Below are positions 8,937 through 17,778 of a DNA stretch of 64,000 nt, one piece after another (the stretch's first letter is position 1; each line of letters opens with the position of its first letter). The notes beneath the pieces are model-generated. The model did not search any database and was not told the DNA's origin. It saw nothing but the letters and a program-made list of their open reading frames with translations. Origin of the DNA: Candidatus Saccharimonadota bacterium (GTDB taxonomy: Bacteria; Patescibacteriota; Saccharimonadia; Saccharimonadales; Saccharimonadaceae). The DNA is taken from NCBI GenBank assembly GCA_027492255.1, contig JAPUFB010000004.1:124001-188000 (forward strand), read 5' to 3'. A program made the position numbers and the translations under genes.

Positions 8937-10444
8937 GACTAGCTGATTTTTATAAAGAACATGTTAAGCGTAAAACTCCGCTATGGATACTTGCAGAACT
9001 TATCGTCACGGGACTTACTTTTTTACTTGTATTATCGCTCGATATTGAACCGCTTACAGCACTTTTTATCGTTGTACTCCCGTCCTTTGTTCTCCATATT
9101 GGAATGTATATCACCTTGGGAAAAAATACGCTACGTCCCCTTGAGATTATTACCCGCGCAGTTACCTTCACTTCGACGCAAGCCAGCGATGTCCAGCCGC
9201 CGATATTAACAGATGAAGCCGACGATAAGAGCGGGTTGAAATCGATGGTTGAAAATATCTTCGCACGCACCGCTGCACCAGCAGTTAATACAGACAATAC
9301 GAAGGATGATAGAGAGTTGAAGATCGCCCTCCTTGATACGCTTGATTGCGGCGTTATCGTGCTCAATGAGCAAAGAGAGATCGTCTACGCTAACGCTGCC
9401 GCACCAGTACATACAGATGAGAAGGATCAAACAACTATACAGCTGCTATTCGAGGCAAGCGATACCTTGGAGCAGTGGCTGGATTACGCCGAAAGCTATA
9501 ATATCAGCGCAAAACACACGTGGACCCGTATCGCAAATGTATTACCCGAAGAACCTGATCGCAAAATTTTTGATATTATGGCTGATTATCATAAAAATGG
9601 CGACAAAGGTATTGAAACAGTCGTACTTACGGTTGACCGCACCGAGCACTATGCCGTGGATGAAGAAGATATGGACTTTATCGCTCTTGCCGCCCATGAG
9701 CTGCGAGGACCAATCACCGTTATTCGCGGCTACCTTGAAGTCTTAATGGATGAAATGGCCGAAGTTATTAAGCCCGACCAGAAAGTCCTTTTTGAACGTC
9801 TCAGTGTCTCCGCACTCAAGCTTTCAAGCTATATCAATAATATTCTTAATGTGTCTCGTTCAGACCGACGCCATCTCCAGTTACACTTGCGCGAAGACAC
9901 TCTAAAAGGCGTCTACGATAGCGTTGCTCATGATCTTGCACTCCGCGCCTCAACCCAAAACCGACTTCTCAATGTTACGTTTCCTGATGACCTACCGACA
10001 ATTGCAGCCGACCGCAACAGTTTGAGTGAAGTTATCTCAAACCTTATCGACAACGCGATAAAATACTCCAATGAAGGCGGTACTGTCACGGTAACCGCAC
10101 GTCTTGACGGCAATAGTGTTCGTTGTGATGTCCAGGATTTTGGTATGGGAATTCCAAGTTCCGTCCTGAGCCACTTATTTACCCGGTTCTATCGCTCGCA
10201 CAGATCTCGTAAGACTGTCGCCGGTACAGGACTCGGATTATATATTTCAAAGGTGATCATCGAATCTCATGGCGGGCAAATTACCGCATCATCAACCGAA
10301 GGAAAGGGCTCAACATTTACCTTTTCAATTCCAACATACGCCTCTGTAAAAGATAAATTACTTGCCAATGATAGCTCAAATGAGGGTATTATAGAAAATA
10401 GTAACGGGTGGATAAAAAATCACTCGATGATTATGAAAGGGTAG
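8927..10444 (+). CDS. Sensor histidine kinase
   Basis: 505 residues from ATG 8927, preferred to an upstream TTG in the same frame. Two closely spaced membrane segments (about 17-60) are followed by a linker with a PAS-like stretch (about 130-230), a HisKA dimerisation domain with phospho-accepting His257 in AHELRGP, and a HATPase domain with N box (NLIDNAIKYS), G1 (DFGMGIP) and G2 (GTGLGLYIS). The periplasmic loop is very short, so sensing is probably intramembrane or cytoplasmic. It overlaps the DUF3048 gene and is followed after 3 nt by a receiver-only protein, giving a three-gene signalling unit. Confidence 0.9.
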   Translation: MAVRLADFYKEHVKRKTPLWILAELIVTGLTFLLVLSLDIEPLTALFIVVLPSFVLHIGMYITLGKNTLRPLEIITRAVTFTSTQASDVQPPILTDEADDKSGLKSMVENIFARTAAPAVNTDNTKDDRELKIALLDTLDCGVIVLNEQREIVYANAAAPVHTDEKDQTTIQLLFEASDTLEQWLDYAESYNISAKHTWTRIANVLPEEPDRKIFDIMADYHKNGDKGIETVVLTVDRTEHYAVDEEDMDFIALAAHELRGPITVIRGYLEVLMDEMAEVIKPDQKVLFERLSVSALKLSSYINNILNVSRSDRRHLQLHLREDTLKGVYDSVAHDLALRASTQNRLLNVTFPDDLPTIAADRNSLSEVISNLIDNAIKYSNEGGTVTVTARLDGNSVRCDVQDFGMGIPSSVLSHLFTRFYRSHRSRKTVAGTGLGLYISKVIIESHGGQITASSTEGKGSTFTFSIPTYASVKDKLLANDSSNEGIIENSNGWIKNHSMIMKG

Positions 10445-10447
10445 AAA

Positions 10448-10837
10448 GTGGAACGCAAAATCCAAACAATTCTGATTATCGAAGATGATCGTTTTATAGG
10501 TGAGATGTATGTTCGATCACTCAGAAAAAATGGATATACCGTCGACTGGGCAGTAAATGGCCGCGAGGGAGTTGCCGCTGCGCTCGCTAAAACCTACGAT
10601 CTTATACTCCTTGATGTGATGCTACCTGAGCAGCAGGGAACAGAGGTGATTGCCGAACTTCGCTCAAACAGCGAAGATAAAATTCCTCATAGCCGCGTTA
10701 TTGTGTTAACTAATTTCGACCAGGATGATGAGTCTCGCGCCGCAATGCAGTCTAAAGCCGATGCCTATCTCATAAAGGCTGATATCACACCTAGTCGACT
10801 CCTAGAGATAATCTCGCAACTAAAACCCATGGAGTAA
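10448..10837 (+). CDS. Single-domain response regulator (receiver only)
   Basis: 129 residues, a CheY-like receiver with no output domain. Acidic pocket residues are in IIEDDRF, the phospho-acceptor Asp56 is in LLDVMLP, the Thr switch is in VLTNF and the conserved Lys in LIKAD. GTG start 3 nt after the kinase stop with AGAAA before it. Cognate partner of the preceding kinase. With no DNA-binding domain, it must act by protein contact or phosphorelay. The next gene downstream is tRNA-Glu, so the unit ends here. Confidence 0.88.
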   Translation: MERKIQTILIIEDDRFIGEMYVRSLRKNGYTVDWAVNGREGVAAALAKTYDLILLDVMLPEQQGTEVIAELRSNSEDKIPHSRVIVLTNFDQDDESRAAMQSKADAYLIKADITPSRLLEIISQLKPME

Positions 10838-10892
10838 GCTAGACTTTTCGCCTCTGTTTTGATAGAGTAATTCGTGATTGACAGTATGTGAT

Positions 10893-10967
10893 GGCCCCGT
10901 CTTCTAACGGTTAGGAAATCGGGTTCTCATCCCGGCAATAGGGGTTCGATTCCCCTCGGGGTCACCA
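10893..10967 (+). tRNA. tRNA-Glu (CTC anticodon), CCA encoded
   Basis: 75 nt: acceptor GGCCCCG paired with CGGGGTC plus encoded ACCA, D arm with GGTTAGG, anticodon loop TTCTCAT giving CTC (reads GAG), and T arm GGGGTTCGATTCCCC. All stems close well. Confidence 0.96.
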
Positions 10968-11016
10968 CATCTTGTCAAGAGCTTCCAGTAAATAGTAATA
11001 GCGGGAGGATCACATC

Positions 11017-11730
11017 GTGAAACGAAGCAAAACTTCTCGCCAGGCTATTTCAAATAAAACAATCGTTATTGCCGCAGTCGCCGTCATAGCAATGATTGCG
11101 TTACTTATTATTTTTTGGCAACCATTCATCGCGTTTTTTGGAAATCCCAACGAAATTAAAGCTGTTGTAGATCGCGCCGGTATTTTAGGCCCACTCGTCT
11201 TCATAATCCTCCAAGCACTGCAGATTATTATCGCGCCTATCCCTGGACAAGCAGTCGCCGTGATGGCTGGTATGCTTTTCGGTCCATGGCTCGGGACACT
11301 CTACTCGCTCATAGGAGCTTTAATTGGATTTACGGCTGTCTTTTTTCTTGCACGACAACTCGGTCGACCATTTGTTGAGCGGTTTGTAGAACCCAAGCAT
11401 CTTAGTAAATTTGATAAGCTCTCAACCAAAGCCGGTCCACTTGTTTTCTTTCTGATATTTTTGCTTCCCGGTTTCCCTGATGATGTTATTTGTTACATCG
11501 CAGGACTTAGTAAAATCCCTATCCGAACACTTATACTTATATCGATCGCAGGACGGTTACCAGGATATCTGTTATCAGGTTTTGCGGGAGCCGGCATCGA
11601 ACAAGGCAACGCCTGGCTCATTGCGTCAATGGCAACCGCTTTCGTCATCGCCCTTGGAATTGCTTACTGGAAACGGAAACCACTTGAGTCATGGGTAATG
11701 AGCCTTCTTGACAGTGACGAAGATCACTAA
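11017..11730 (+). CDS. VTT/SNARE-associated (TVP38/TMEM64, DedA-related) membrane protein
   Basis: 237 residues, polytopic with about six membrane segments. The family signature is seen as PGQAVAVMAGMLFGP...LGALIGFTAVFFLARQLGRP and later FLLPGFPDDVICYIAGLS, where the GxxxG-rich and FPDD-like elements match the VTT domain. Homologues act as lipid scramblases or transporters of undecaprenyl-phosphate and phospholipids; the particular lipid here is unknown. GTG start preceded by CGGGAGG, a clear Shine-Dalgarno. It follows tRNA-Glu and precedes an ABC exporter that has its own -10 just before its ATG. Confidence 0.82.
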   Translation: MKRSKTSRQAISNKTIVIAAVAVIAMIALLIIFWQPFIAFFGNPNEIKAVVDRAGILGPLVFIILQALQIIIAPIPGQAVAVMAGMLFGPWLGTLYSLIGALIGFTAVFFLARQLGRPFVERFVEPKHLSKFDKLSTKAGPLVFFLIFLLPGFPDDVICYIAGLSKIPIRTLILISIAGRLPGYLLSGFAGAGIEQGNAWLIASMATAFVIALGIAYWKRKPLESWVMSLLDSDEDH

Positions 11731-11750
11731 GTAAGCGTATAATACTCTTT

Positions 11751-12647
11751 ATGACACCAGCAATTGAAACTAAACAACTGACGAAAAAATATGGCAAATC
11801 GAGAGGTATCATCGATATCGATTTACAAATACAGGAAGGAGAAATTTTCGGGTTTATCGGCCCGAATGGAGCAGGAAAGTCGACAACTATTCGCACACTG
11901 CTTGGTCTTCTTAAGCCAACGTCAGGCTCAGCAACTCTGTTTGGCAAAGATATCGTCAATGAGGGCCCCGCTGCACGAGAGGATGTCGGCTATCTGCCAA
12001 GCGAAGTTTTTTACTATGACAATATGCGCGTCATCGACCTTCTCAAATACTCTGCAAGTTTCTACAAAAAACCAAAACGTGATATTGAAATTCGGATGCA
12101 TGAGCTTGCAAAACTCCTTGATCTTGATCTTACTCGCAAAATCGACGATCTTTCATATGGCAATAAGAAAAAGGTCGGAATTATACAGGGAATGCAGCAT
12201 TCACCACGACTCCTAATCCTTGATGAGCCGACTGGCGGTCTTGACCCATTGATGCAACAGACTTTCTTCGACCTGCTTCGCCAGGAAAATAAACATGGCG
12301 TTACTATCCTGTTTTCTTCGCACATCCTCAGTGAAGTCCAGAAACTCTGTGATCGCGTTGCCATCATCAAAGATGGTCGTATCGTGGAAACACAATCGAT
12401 TAAAAGTCTCCGTGGTCATAATTACTTCCGTTGTGAATTAGAGCTGGCAGCGCCAGCCAAAAAAAGCATCTTCGCCAATAAAAATATTAGTGACTTTAGC
12501 GTTCATGGTCACAATATTCACTTTATTTGGAGTGGTGACGTCAACGAACTAACGCGCCTACTCGCAGGACTCCAGCTGACAGATATTTCACTCGAAGAGC
12601 CCGAGCTTGAAGAAATATTTCTGCATTATTACAAAAAGGAAGGGTAG
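11751..12647 (+). CDS. ABC transporter ATPase (ABC-2 type exporter)
   Basis: 298 residues. Walker A GPNGAGKS, signature LSYGNKKKVG (a divergent LSGGQ), Walker B LLILDEPTGGLDP and the switch His (SSHILSE) are all present, so it should hydrolyse ATP. The C-terminal 70 residues are the extension usual in drug or antibiotic exporters of the CcmA/NatA type. Followed by two permeases in the same operon (9-nt gap). TATAAT at 11738-11743 is 7 nt before the ATG and no Shine-Dalgarno is visible, predicting a leaderless transcript. Confidence 0.93.
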   Translation: MTPAIETKQLTKKYGKSRGIIDIDLQIQEGEIFGFIGPNGAGKSTTIRTLLGLLKPTSGSATLFGKDIVNEGPAAREDVGYLPSEVFYYDNMRVIDLLKYSASFYKKPKRDIEIRMHELAKLLDLDLTRKIDDLSYGNKKKVGIIQGMQHSPRLLILDEPTGGLDPLMQQTFFDLLRQENKHGVTILFSSHILSEVQKLCDRVAIIKDGRIVETQSIKSLRGHNYFRCELELAAPAKKSIFANKNISDFSVHGHNIHFIWSGDVNELTRLLAGLQLTDISLEEPELEEIFLHYYKKEG

Positions 12648-12656
12648 GGGATTACG

Positions 12657-13466
12657 GTGAACGTTTTTCGCTTCGAGCTTCGCTCACTTAGTCGTAGCAC
12701 CTTCCTTTGGATACTTGTTTTGCTTCTATTGACATCTATATATATGAGTGTGTATCCAGCATTTGCGAGTGATGTTGATACTCTCAAAAATCTTTATAGC
12801 CACCTGCCTGCAGCTGCGCGCGCAGCTATGGGACTTAGTCATATCGATACAAACACTCAATTTTCTTTTCTAAATTTCTACGGCAATATCTTTCCGTTCT
12901 TTATGCTAGCAGGCTCAATCCAGGCGATGTTGCTTGGGGTAGGTATATTGAGCCGTGAAGTCCGTTCTAAAACAACTGATTTTCTCCTGTCAAAACCAAT
13001 CCGCCGCCGCACTATTTTCCTGTCGAAATATGCAGCTGCCCTCACTTCGCTGGTTGTGACCGGTATTGCATTCGTTGCGATGACATTTATAGGGGCAAAA
13101 ATCACCGGAGCGGGTAGTTTTAGTATGACAACATATCTACTTATCACTGCGGTTTTCTCGATTGTTCAGCTAGTCTTTTTGTCGCTCGGGTTACTAGTAT
13201 CTCAACTCATCAAGAAGATTAAATCTCCTGCCTCGATTTCACTCGCGGTAACACTCGGGTTATTTATCACCGGAACCTTGGGTATTGCACTTGGTGAAGA
13301 TAAGGTTCGCTATCTTTCACCATTCAAATACGTTGACTTCCTATATGTCATTGATCATAAAGCATATGAATGGCAATATCTCGTAGCTGGTATTAGCCTT
13401 TTTATAACCTGTATCGTCATGAGCTACCTCCTATATATTAGGCGTGATAGAAGGGCAGTTGACTGA
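12657..13466 (+). CDS. ABC-2 type permease subunit 1
   Basis: 269 residues with about six membrane segments and an ABC-2 layout: first segment at 15-35, a long loop with conserved SREVRSKTTDFLLSKPIRR (the coupling-helix region), then five further segments. Its GTG start follows a purine-rich GGGTAGGGG. The stop codon overlaps the next permease start by one base (TGATG). Probably forms a heterodimeric exporter with the next gene and the preceding ATPase. The substrate is unknown; peptides, lipids or drugs are typical. Confidence 0.85.
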   Translation: MNVFRFELRSLSRSTFLWILVLLLLTSIYMSVYPAFASDVDTLKNLYSHLPAAARAAMGLSHIDTNTQFSFLNFYGNIFPFFMLAGSIQAMLLGVGILSREVRSKTTDFLLSKPIRRRTIFLSKYAAALTSLVVTGIAFVAMTFIGAKITGAGSFSMTTYLLITAVFSIVQLVFLSLGLLVSQLIKKIKSPASISLAVTLGLFITGTLGIALGEDKVRYLSPFKYVDFLYVIDHKAYEWQYLVAGISLFITCIVMSYLLYIRRDRRAVD

Positions 13467-14263
13467 TGAATGTTTTTCTTAAAGAACTAAAGACTCGTCG
13501 CAAAAGCCTCATTATCTGGTCTGTCGTCATGATCATCTACCTCTATCTTAGTATGCTTAAATTTGAGACATTCTCAGCCACCCCAGCGGTAGTCAGTGAG
13601 CTCCTTAGAAATTTTCCGTCAACACTAAAAGCCGTGTTTGGGATGGGAGGGCTTGATCTTACGACGCTGAGCGGCTATTTCGGGGTTGTATTTGCATATA
13701 CAGCACTCCTCGTCGCTGTCTTTGCGGGCATGCTTGGAAGCCGTGTTCTCAGCGATGAAGAGAGTGATAAAACGTCTGAATTTCTCTATGCGAAGCCTAT
13801 CCCGCGATCAAAGATACTTACCGCTAAGTTATCTGTTGTACTTATCGATATTGTTATACTTTGCGCCGTGCTGTTCGCCGGATCACTCGCGCTCGTTTCA
13901 AAGTTTTCCCCAACATCGCAGGATATACATTTCATTATCCTACTAAATACCGCGGCACTTATAATTATGCTGGTATTTGCAGCTCTCGGCGCGGCCGCAT
14001 CAAGCCTTCTTAGGCGGGCTGTAACTGGTGGAAAAATTATTGCCATGCTTGTATTTGCATGTTTTGTTCTCGACAGTGCCTCCAAGCTTACCCCTGATCT
14101 TGATTGGATGAAGTATTTTTCAATCTTTTCATGGTTTGATGCACAAAGAATACTTACGGCAATGAATCTCAACATGTACGCCCTTATCGCTTCAAGTGCC
14201 TTAGTGGTCATTGGTATCGTCGTAACATACGTCTTTTATAGTAAGAAAGATCTTACAACGTAA
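13466..14263 (+). CDS. ABC-2 type permease subunit 2
   Basis: 265 residues with six predicted membrane segments. It shares the loop pattern DEESDKTSEFLYAKPIPR with the preceding permease, so the two are likely paralogues forming a heterodimer. Its start overlaps the previous stop, indicating translational coupling. The operon ends here: a T-rich run and an 8-bp inverted repeat follow before the next gene. Confidence 0.85.
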   Translation: MNVFLKELKTRRKSLIIWSVVMIIYLYLSMLKFETFSATPAVVSELLRNFPSTLKAVFGMGGLDLTTLSGYFGVVFAYTALLVAVFAGMLGSRVLSDEESDKTSEFLYAKPIPRSKILTAKLSVVLIDIVILCAVLFAGSLALVSKFSPTSQDIHFIILLNTAALIIMLVFAALGAAASSLLRRAVTGGKIIAMLVFACFVLDSASKLTPDLDWMKYFSIFSWFDAQRILTAMNLNMYALIASSALVVIGIVVTYVFYSKKDLTT

Positions 14264-14289
14264 CATCGTCGTTTTTTTAAGTCTTCCTT

Positions 14290-14308
14290 AAGATACATCC
14301 TGTATCTT
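14290..14308 (+). promoter_or_regulatory. 8-bp inverted repeat in leader region of 14329 gene
   Basis: AAGATACA-TCC-TGTATCTT at 14290-14308, just upstream of a GATATAAGGAG stretch and the ATG at 14329. It could be an operator or a small terminator for the ABC operon. Confidence 0.4.
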
Positions 14309-14328
14309 TAACGATATAAGGAGAAAAT

Positions 14329-14643
14329 ATGGCTAAAGAAACTACTGTTACAAAAACTATTACGTCGGAGGCTGTGGTTCCAGAAGATAACAAAGAAATA
14401 CCAACTACTGTAGTATCTAGGTCGCAACTGACTCCAACTATTACCTACATCATTATTGGAGTAATTGTATTATTTGCCTGTATGGCTTGTTTCTTTTTCG
14501 GCTGGCTAGTCGGACGTAATACCACCAATACTCGGTTGCCGATGGACTTTGATGACCGCGGACGCATGATGCAGCCGGATGCCAATAACCGCTACTACCG
14601 TTCGCCGTCCAATTTACAGTCACCCACCACTAGCACTCAATAA
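14329..14643 (+). CDS. Small single-pass membrane protein, unknown
   Basis: 104 residues: Thr/Val-rich polar N-terminus, one strong membrane segment at about 44-67 ending in GWLVGRNT, and a Gln/Pro/Ser-rich tail. I do not recognise a family. AAGGAGAAAAT precedes the ATG as a good Shine-Dalgarno. The gene stands between an ABC exporter operon and a small winged-helix regulator, with a terminator-like hairpin after it, so it is probably monocistronic. Confidence 0.6.
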   Translation: MAKETTVTKTITSEAVVPEDNKEIPTTVVSRSQLTPTITYIIIGVIVLFACMACFFFGWLVGRNTTNTRLPMDFDDRGRMMQPDANNRYYRSPSNLQSPTTSTQ

Positions 14644-14686
14644 TTTCGTATTCCCTGAGAGGAAGCCCTTACTTTCTCGAGAACCA

Positions 14687-14720
14687 ATCACCCTACGCCC
14701 TCCATACACCGTAGGGTGAT
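14687..14720 (+). terminator. 11-bp hairpin terminator
   Basis: ATCACCCTACG at 14687-14697 pairs perfectly with 14710-14720. The downstream tail is only moderately T-rich. Confidence 0.65.
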
Positions 14721-14795
14721 GTTAGTTAAGGTTATTTTCAGAAGGACTTACTATATTCGTATGTATCATATTCAGTAAAAAGAAAGGGTAGACAT

Positions 14796-15065
14796 ATGAC
14801 ACATATTGCACAAATGAGCCATGACCTTGGTAACGAGGAAGCCTTAGCGCTTCAACAAATATATGAAAACGAAGAGATAACACCTGATGCACTGGCACGC
14901 CAACTCGGTATGACGAAAACTAAGGTGATGCGGCTCATCGAGACACTCCGACACAAACATCTTATTGCCGTAAAGAGAACGTATGAAGAGTTATGGTTGA
15001 ATCTCAATACCGAAGGTAGGCGGGTGATGAAATATATCTGGCCAGAGTTCGTGATGAGCGTCTAA
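14796..15065 (+). CDS. Small winged-helix DNA-binding regulator
   Basis: 89 residues, essentially one winged helix-turn-helix domain: ALALQQIYENEEITPDALARQLGM is the first two helices, TKTKVMRLIETLRHKHLIAVKRTYE the recognition helix and wing. MarR or ArsR-like topology without extra dimerisation helices. AAAGGG lies 8 nt upstream of the ATG. It sits directly before the response regulator-kinase operon, from which it is separated by a promoter, so it could regulate that operon (inference). Confidence 0.7.
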   Translation: MTHIAQMSHDLGNEEALALQQIYENEEITPDALARQLGMTKTKVMRLIETLRHKHLIAVKRTYEELWLNLNTEGRRVMKYIWPEFVMSV

Positions 15066-15111
15066 ACTATATTTTAAGCTTGTTTTAATATTTACTTATA
15101 TACTAGAGAGT

Positions 15112-15786
15112 ATGAAAATACTTGTCGTTGAAGATGAACACCGAATTGCTCAAGCGATAAAAGAAGGACTTGAGGATGAATCGTATGCTGTTGATATCGC
15201 GTATGACGGAGACGAAGGATATCGTAGCGCCAGCGCCGATGAATACGATCTCATTATTAGCGATGTCATGATGCCTGAGATGAACGGGTATGAGATGGTG
15301 GCAAAACTGCGCCAAGACGGCGATCACACACCTGTACTTATGTTGACGGCTAAAAGCCAAGAGAGCGATGTCGTAAAAGGTCTCGATACGGGTGCTGATG
15401 ATTATCTCGCGAAACCATTCTCTTTCAACGTGCTCCTTGCTCGTATCCGCGCACTCCTTCGGCGTCCGACACAAAGTTTGGGAGAAACCCTCAAAGTTGG
15501 TCCATTAACTCTCGACCCGGCTGCGAAACGGGTGGAGCGCGAGGGCAGAGTACTGAAACTTTCTTCAAAAGAATTTGCTATCCTTGAATTTTTCATGCGT
15601 AATCCAGGTAAAATCCTCAGTAAAGACACCATTATCACGCATGTCTGGAATTTTGATGCTGACATCCTACCGAATAACGTCGAGGTGTTTATCACGTTTC
15701 TTAGAAGCAAAATCGATAAGCCCTTTAAAAAACCTCTTATCCATACTGTGCGAGGCTTCGGCTATCGTCTAGGAGAAGAATCGTGA
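15112..15786 (+). CDS. OmpR/PhoB-family response regulator
   Basis: 224 residues. Receiver domain at 1-118 with phospho-acceptor Asp51 in IISDVMMPE, Thr in MLTAK and Lys in LAKPF; C-terminal winged-helix DNA-binding domain at about 127-222 (LSSKEFAILEFFMRNPG, ITHVWN, VHTVRGFGYRLG-like end). TATACT at 15099-15104 ends 7 nt before the ATG, predicting a leaderless mRNA. The start of the next gene, a kinase, overlaps its stop by 4 nt. Confidence 0.95.
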   Translation: MKILVVEDEHRIAQAIKEGLEDESYAVDIAYDGDEGYRSASADEYDLIISDVMMPEMNGYEMVAKLRQDGDHTPVLMLTAKSQESDVVKGLDTGADDYLAKPFSFNVLLARIRALLRRPTQSLGETLKVGPLTLDPAAKRVEREGRVLKLSSKEFAILEFFMRNPGKILSKDTIITHVWNFDADILPNNVEVFITFLRSKIDKPFKKPLIHTVRGFGYRLGEES

Positions 15787-15803
15787 AAAGTACATTTTTC
15801 ACG
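15782..15803 (+). repeat. 22-bp palindrome, copy 1
   Basis: CGTGAAAA, 6-nt spacer, TTTTCACG, spanning the GTG start of the kinase gene. Two further copies with the same 8-6-8 layout are at 19424-19445 and 37412-37433. Confidence 0.55.
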
Positions 15804-16775
15804 GATCGAACAACACAACTCGCAGGCACCTACCTTGCAATTATTATGGCAATGTCGATGCTATTTAGTGGTGTCATTTTTGCCCTTGCTAACGACCAGA
15901 TGCGACGTCCGGAACCGCAACACCGCAACATACCAGACAATAGTTTAGAAAGTCAGGCTATCGATGACGTCCTTCGTGCTCGTGCTGAGCGTTCCGCCGG
16001 CGAGCTACTGTTACTGCTCGTATTTCTCAACCTTGTTATGTTAGTATTCGGTGCTTTTTTCAGTTACTTCCTTGCACGTAAATCACTTGAACCTATCGAA
16101 CAGGCTATGCTCGCGCAAAGCCGCTTTGTCAGTGACGCGAGCCATGAGCTGCGTACGCCACTCGCTGTCATGCAAACCACCAATGAAGTAGCTCTTCGCA
16201 AAAAAAGCCTTACGCTCCCTGATGCTCGAAAAGTCCTCGCCACTAATGTCGATGAGGTTATTCGCTTGCACGGACTAACCGAAGCATTACTTGGCCTTCT
16301 CTCAACAGAGTCGAGCGAAAATACACGGCAGAATGTTGATATCAAAGAACAGGTTGATAGTGCTATGCAAGGTGTTGCAATACTTGCTGAAGAAAAAAGT
16401 ATCATCGTTAAGAATACTGTATCGTCTAAAATTATTCCGGTTGATATACAAACGCTTGACCACGTCCTTCGAAATCTTCTCGACAATGCCGTGAAATATT
16501 CGCCGTCAGGAGCTGAAGTGCTGATTACCAGTGAGGAACACGGTAAAGAAACGTGGCTGCATGTTATCGATAAAGGACCCGGCATCGCCCCCGAACACCA
16601 TGAAAAAATCTTTGAACGTTTCTATCGTACCGATGAAGCTCGTTCACAGCACGCAAACGGGGGATACGGCCTCGGTCTTGCAATCGCTAAAACTCTGTCT
16701 GAACGGGCCGGCATGAAGTTAAAAGTGGCCAGTGAAATAGGCAAAGGAAGCACCTTTAGTGTGCGCGTAAGTTAA
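15783..16775 (+). CDS. Sensor histidine kinase, partner of the OmpR-type regulator
   Basis: 330 residues. Membrane segments at about 11-33 and 75-97 flank a short extracytoplasmic loop of about 40 residues. No HAMP domain was evident. HisKA with His121 in ASHELRTP; HATPase with NLLDNAVKYS, DKGPGIA and YGLGLAIAK. GTG start overlapping the regulator stop by 4 nt; the stop overlaps the ATG of the GH5 gene by one base (TAATG). The three genes therefore form one translationally coupled unit. Confidence 0.93.
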   Translation: MKSTFFTDRTTQLAGTYLAIIMAMSMLFSGVIFALANDQMRRPEPQHRNIPDNSLESQAIDDVLRARAERSAGELLLLLVFLNLVMLVFGAFFSYFLARKSLEPIEQAMLAQSRFVSDASHELRTPLAVMQTTNEVALRKKSLTLPDARKVLATNVDEVIRLHGLTEALLGLLSTESSENTRQNVDIKEQVDSAMQGVAILAEEKSIIVKNTVSSKIIPVDIQTLDHVLRNLLDNAVKYSPSGAEVLITSEEHGKETWLHVIDKGPGIAPEHHEKIFERFYRTDEARSQHANGGYGLGLAIAKTLSERAGMKLKVASEIGKGSTFSVRVS

Positions 16776-17752
16776 TGGAAAAACTTAAGGGGGTCAATCT
16801 TGGGGGTTGGCTCGTGCTTGAACGCTGGATGACACCTAGTCTTTTTGAGGGGTCGACAGCCGAAGACGAGTTTACATTCATCCAAGAAAAGGGTGCGGCG
16901 GCAAAACTTGAAAAACATTGGCGCGAGTTTGTGACAGAAGAAGATTTCCGCTGGTTGCATGATAACGGATTGAATGCCGTACGAATTCCCGTTGGTTACT
17001 GGATTTTTGGAGACGAAAAGCCCTATCGAAGCAGTATACGTTACCTCGACAAGGCTATGCGCTGGGCGAAAAAATATAATATCCACGTGCTCATATGTCT
17101 CCATGCCGCACCTGGCTCGCAAAACGGCCAGCAGCACACAGGACGTCGCGGTAAAGCCCAGTGGTTTACCTCACTTCGCTACCAAGAAAAGACGCTTCAT
17201 ATCCTCGAACGATTAACTAATCGATATCGCAGCCATGCCGCCTTCTGGGGTATTGAACTGCTTAATGAGCCGAGGCTTGGGATTTTTCATCACGTGCTCC
17301 GTCGTTTTTATCGACACACATACAGTTCGCTCGTTCATAACACTCGGGTTGTTTTTTCTGACGGATATACTCCGCGCCTTATGTCGGGTGCTCTGCCAAG
17401 CAATGCAATTATGGACGTGCATTGGTATCATTTCACCCTGCCGTTGCAGCGCTTCATACCTCTGTCTCTGTATTATCTCCTCTTAAAACATCGGGGAAAC
17501 CTTCTTCGAAAATTACAAAAGAAAAATCCTATTATTATTGGTGAGTGGAGTATCGTTATTTCTACTCATACCTTTAAGCATTTTCCAAAAAATCGTCACG
17601 AGCAGATGATGGACGAGCATGGTCGTCGCCAACTCGAAGTATATGCAGTGGCCGACGGATGGTTTTACTGGACATATAAGACAGAGGGACGAGGAACCTG
17701 GAATTTCCGTTCGCTGATCGAGGATGGCCGGCTAATTTTAAGAAACGATTAA
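16775..17752 (+). CDS. Glycoside hydrolase family 5, exo-beta-1,3-glucanase-like
   Basis: 325 residues forming one GH5 TIM barrel. It opens with GVNLGGWLVLERWMTPSLF, the hallmark of the GH5_9 type known best from fungal exo-1,3-beta-glucanases. The acid/base is Glu165 in LLNEP and the nucleophile Glu257 in IIGEWS; substrate-site VRIPVGYW and DVHWYHF are also present. Family knowledge predicts release of glucose from beta-1,3-glucans. No signal peptide or anchor is visible, so the enzyme is predicted cytoplasmic or exported by an unknown route. It is coupled to a two-component system by one-base overlap. Confidence 0.88.
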   Translation: MEKLKGVNLGGWLVLERWMTPSLFEGSTAEDEFTFIQEKGAAAKLEKHWREFVTEEDFRWLHDNGLNAVRIPVGYWIFGDEKPYRSSIRYLDKAMRWAKKYNIHVLICLHAAPGSQNGQQHTGRRGKAQWFTSLRYQEKTLHILERLTNRYRSHAAFWGIELLNEPRLGIFHHVLRRFYRHTYSSLVHNTRVVFSDGYTPRLMSGALPSNAIMDVHWYHFTLPLQRFIPLSLYYLLLKHRGNLLRKLQKKNPIIIGEWSIVISTHTFKHFPKNRHEQMMDEHGRRQLEVYAVADGWFYWTYKTEGRGTWNFRSLIEDGRLILRND

Positions 17753-17778
17753 GCTCGTTTGCTATAATAGGTGACTGA

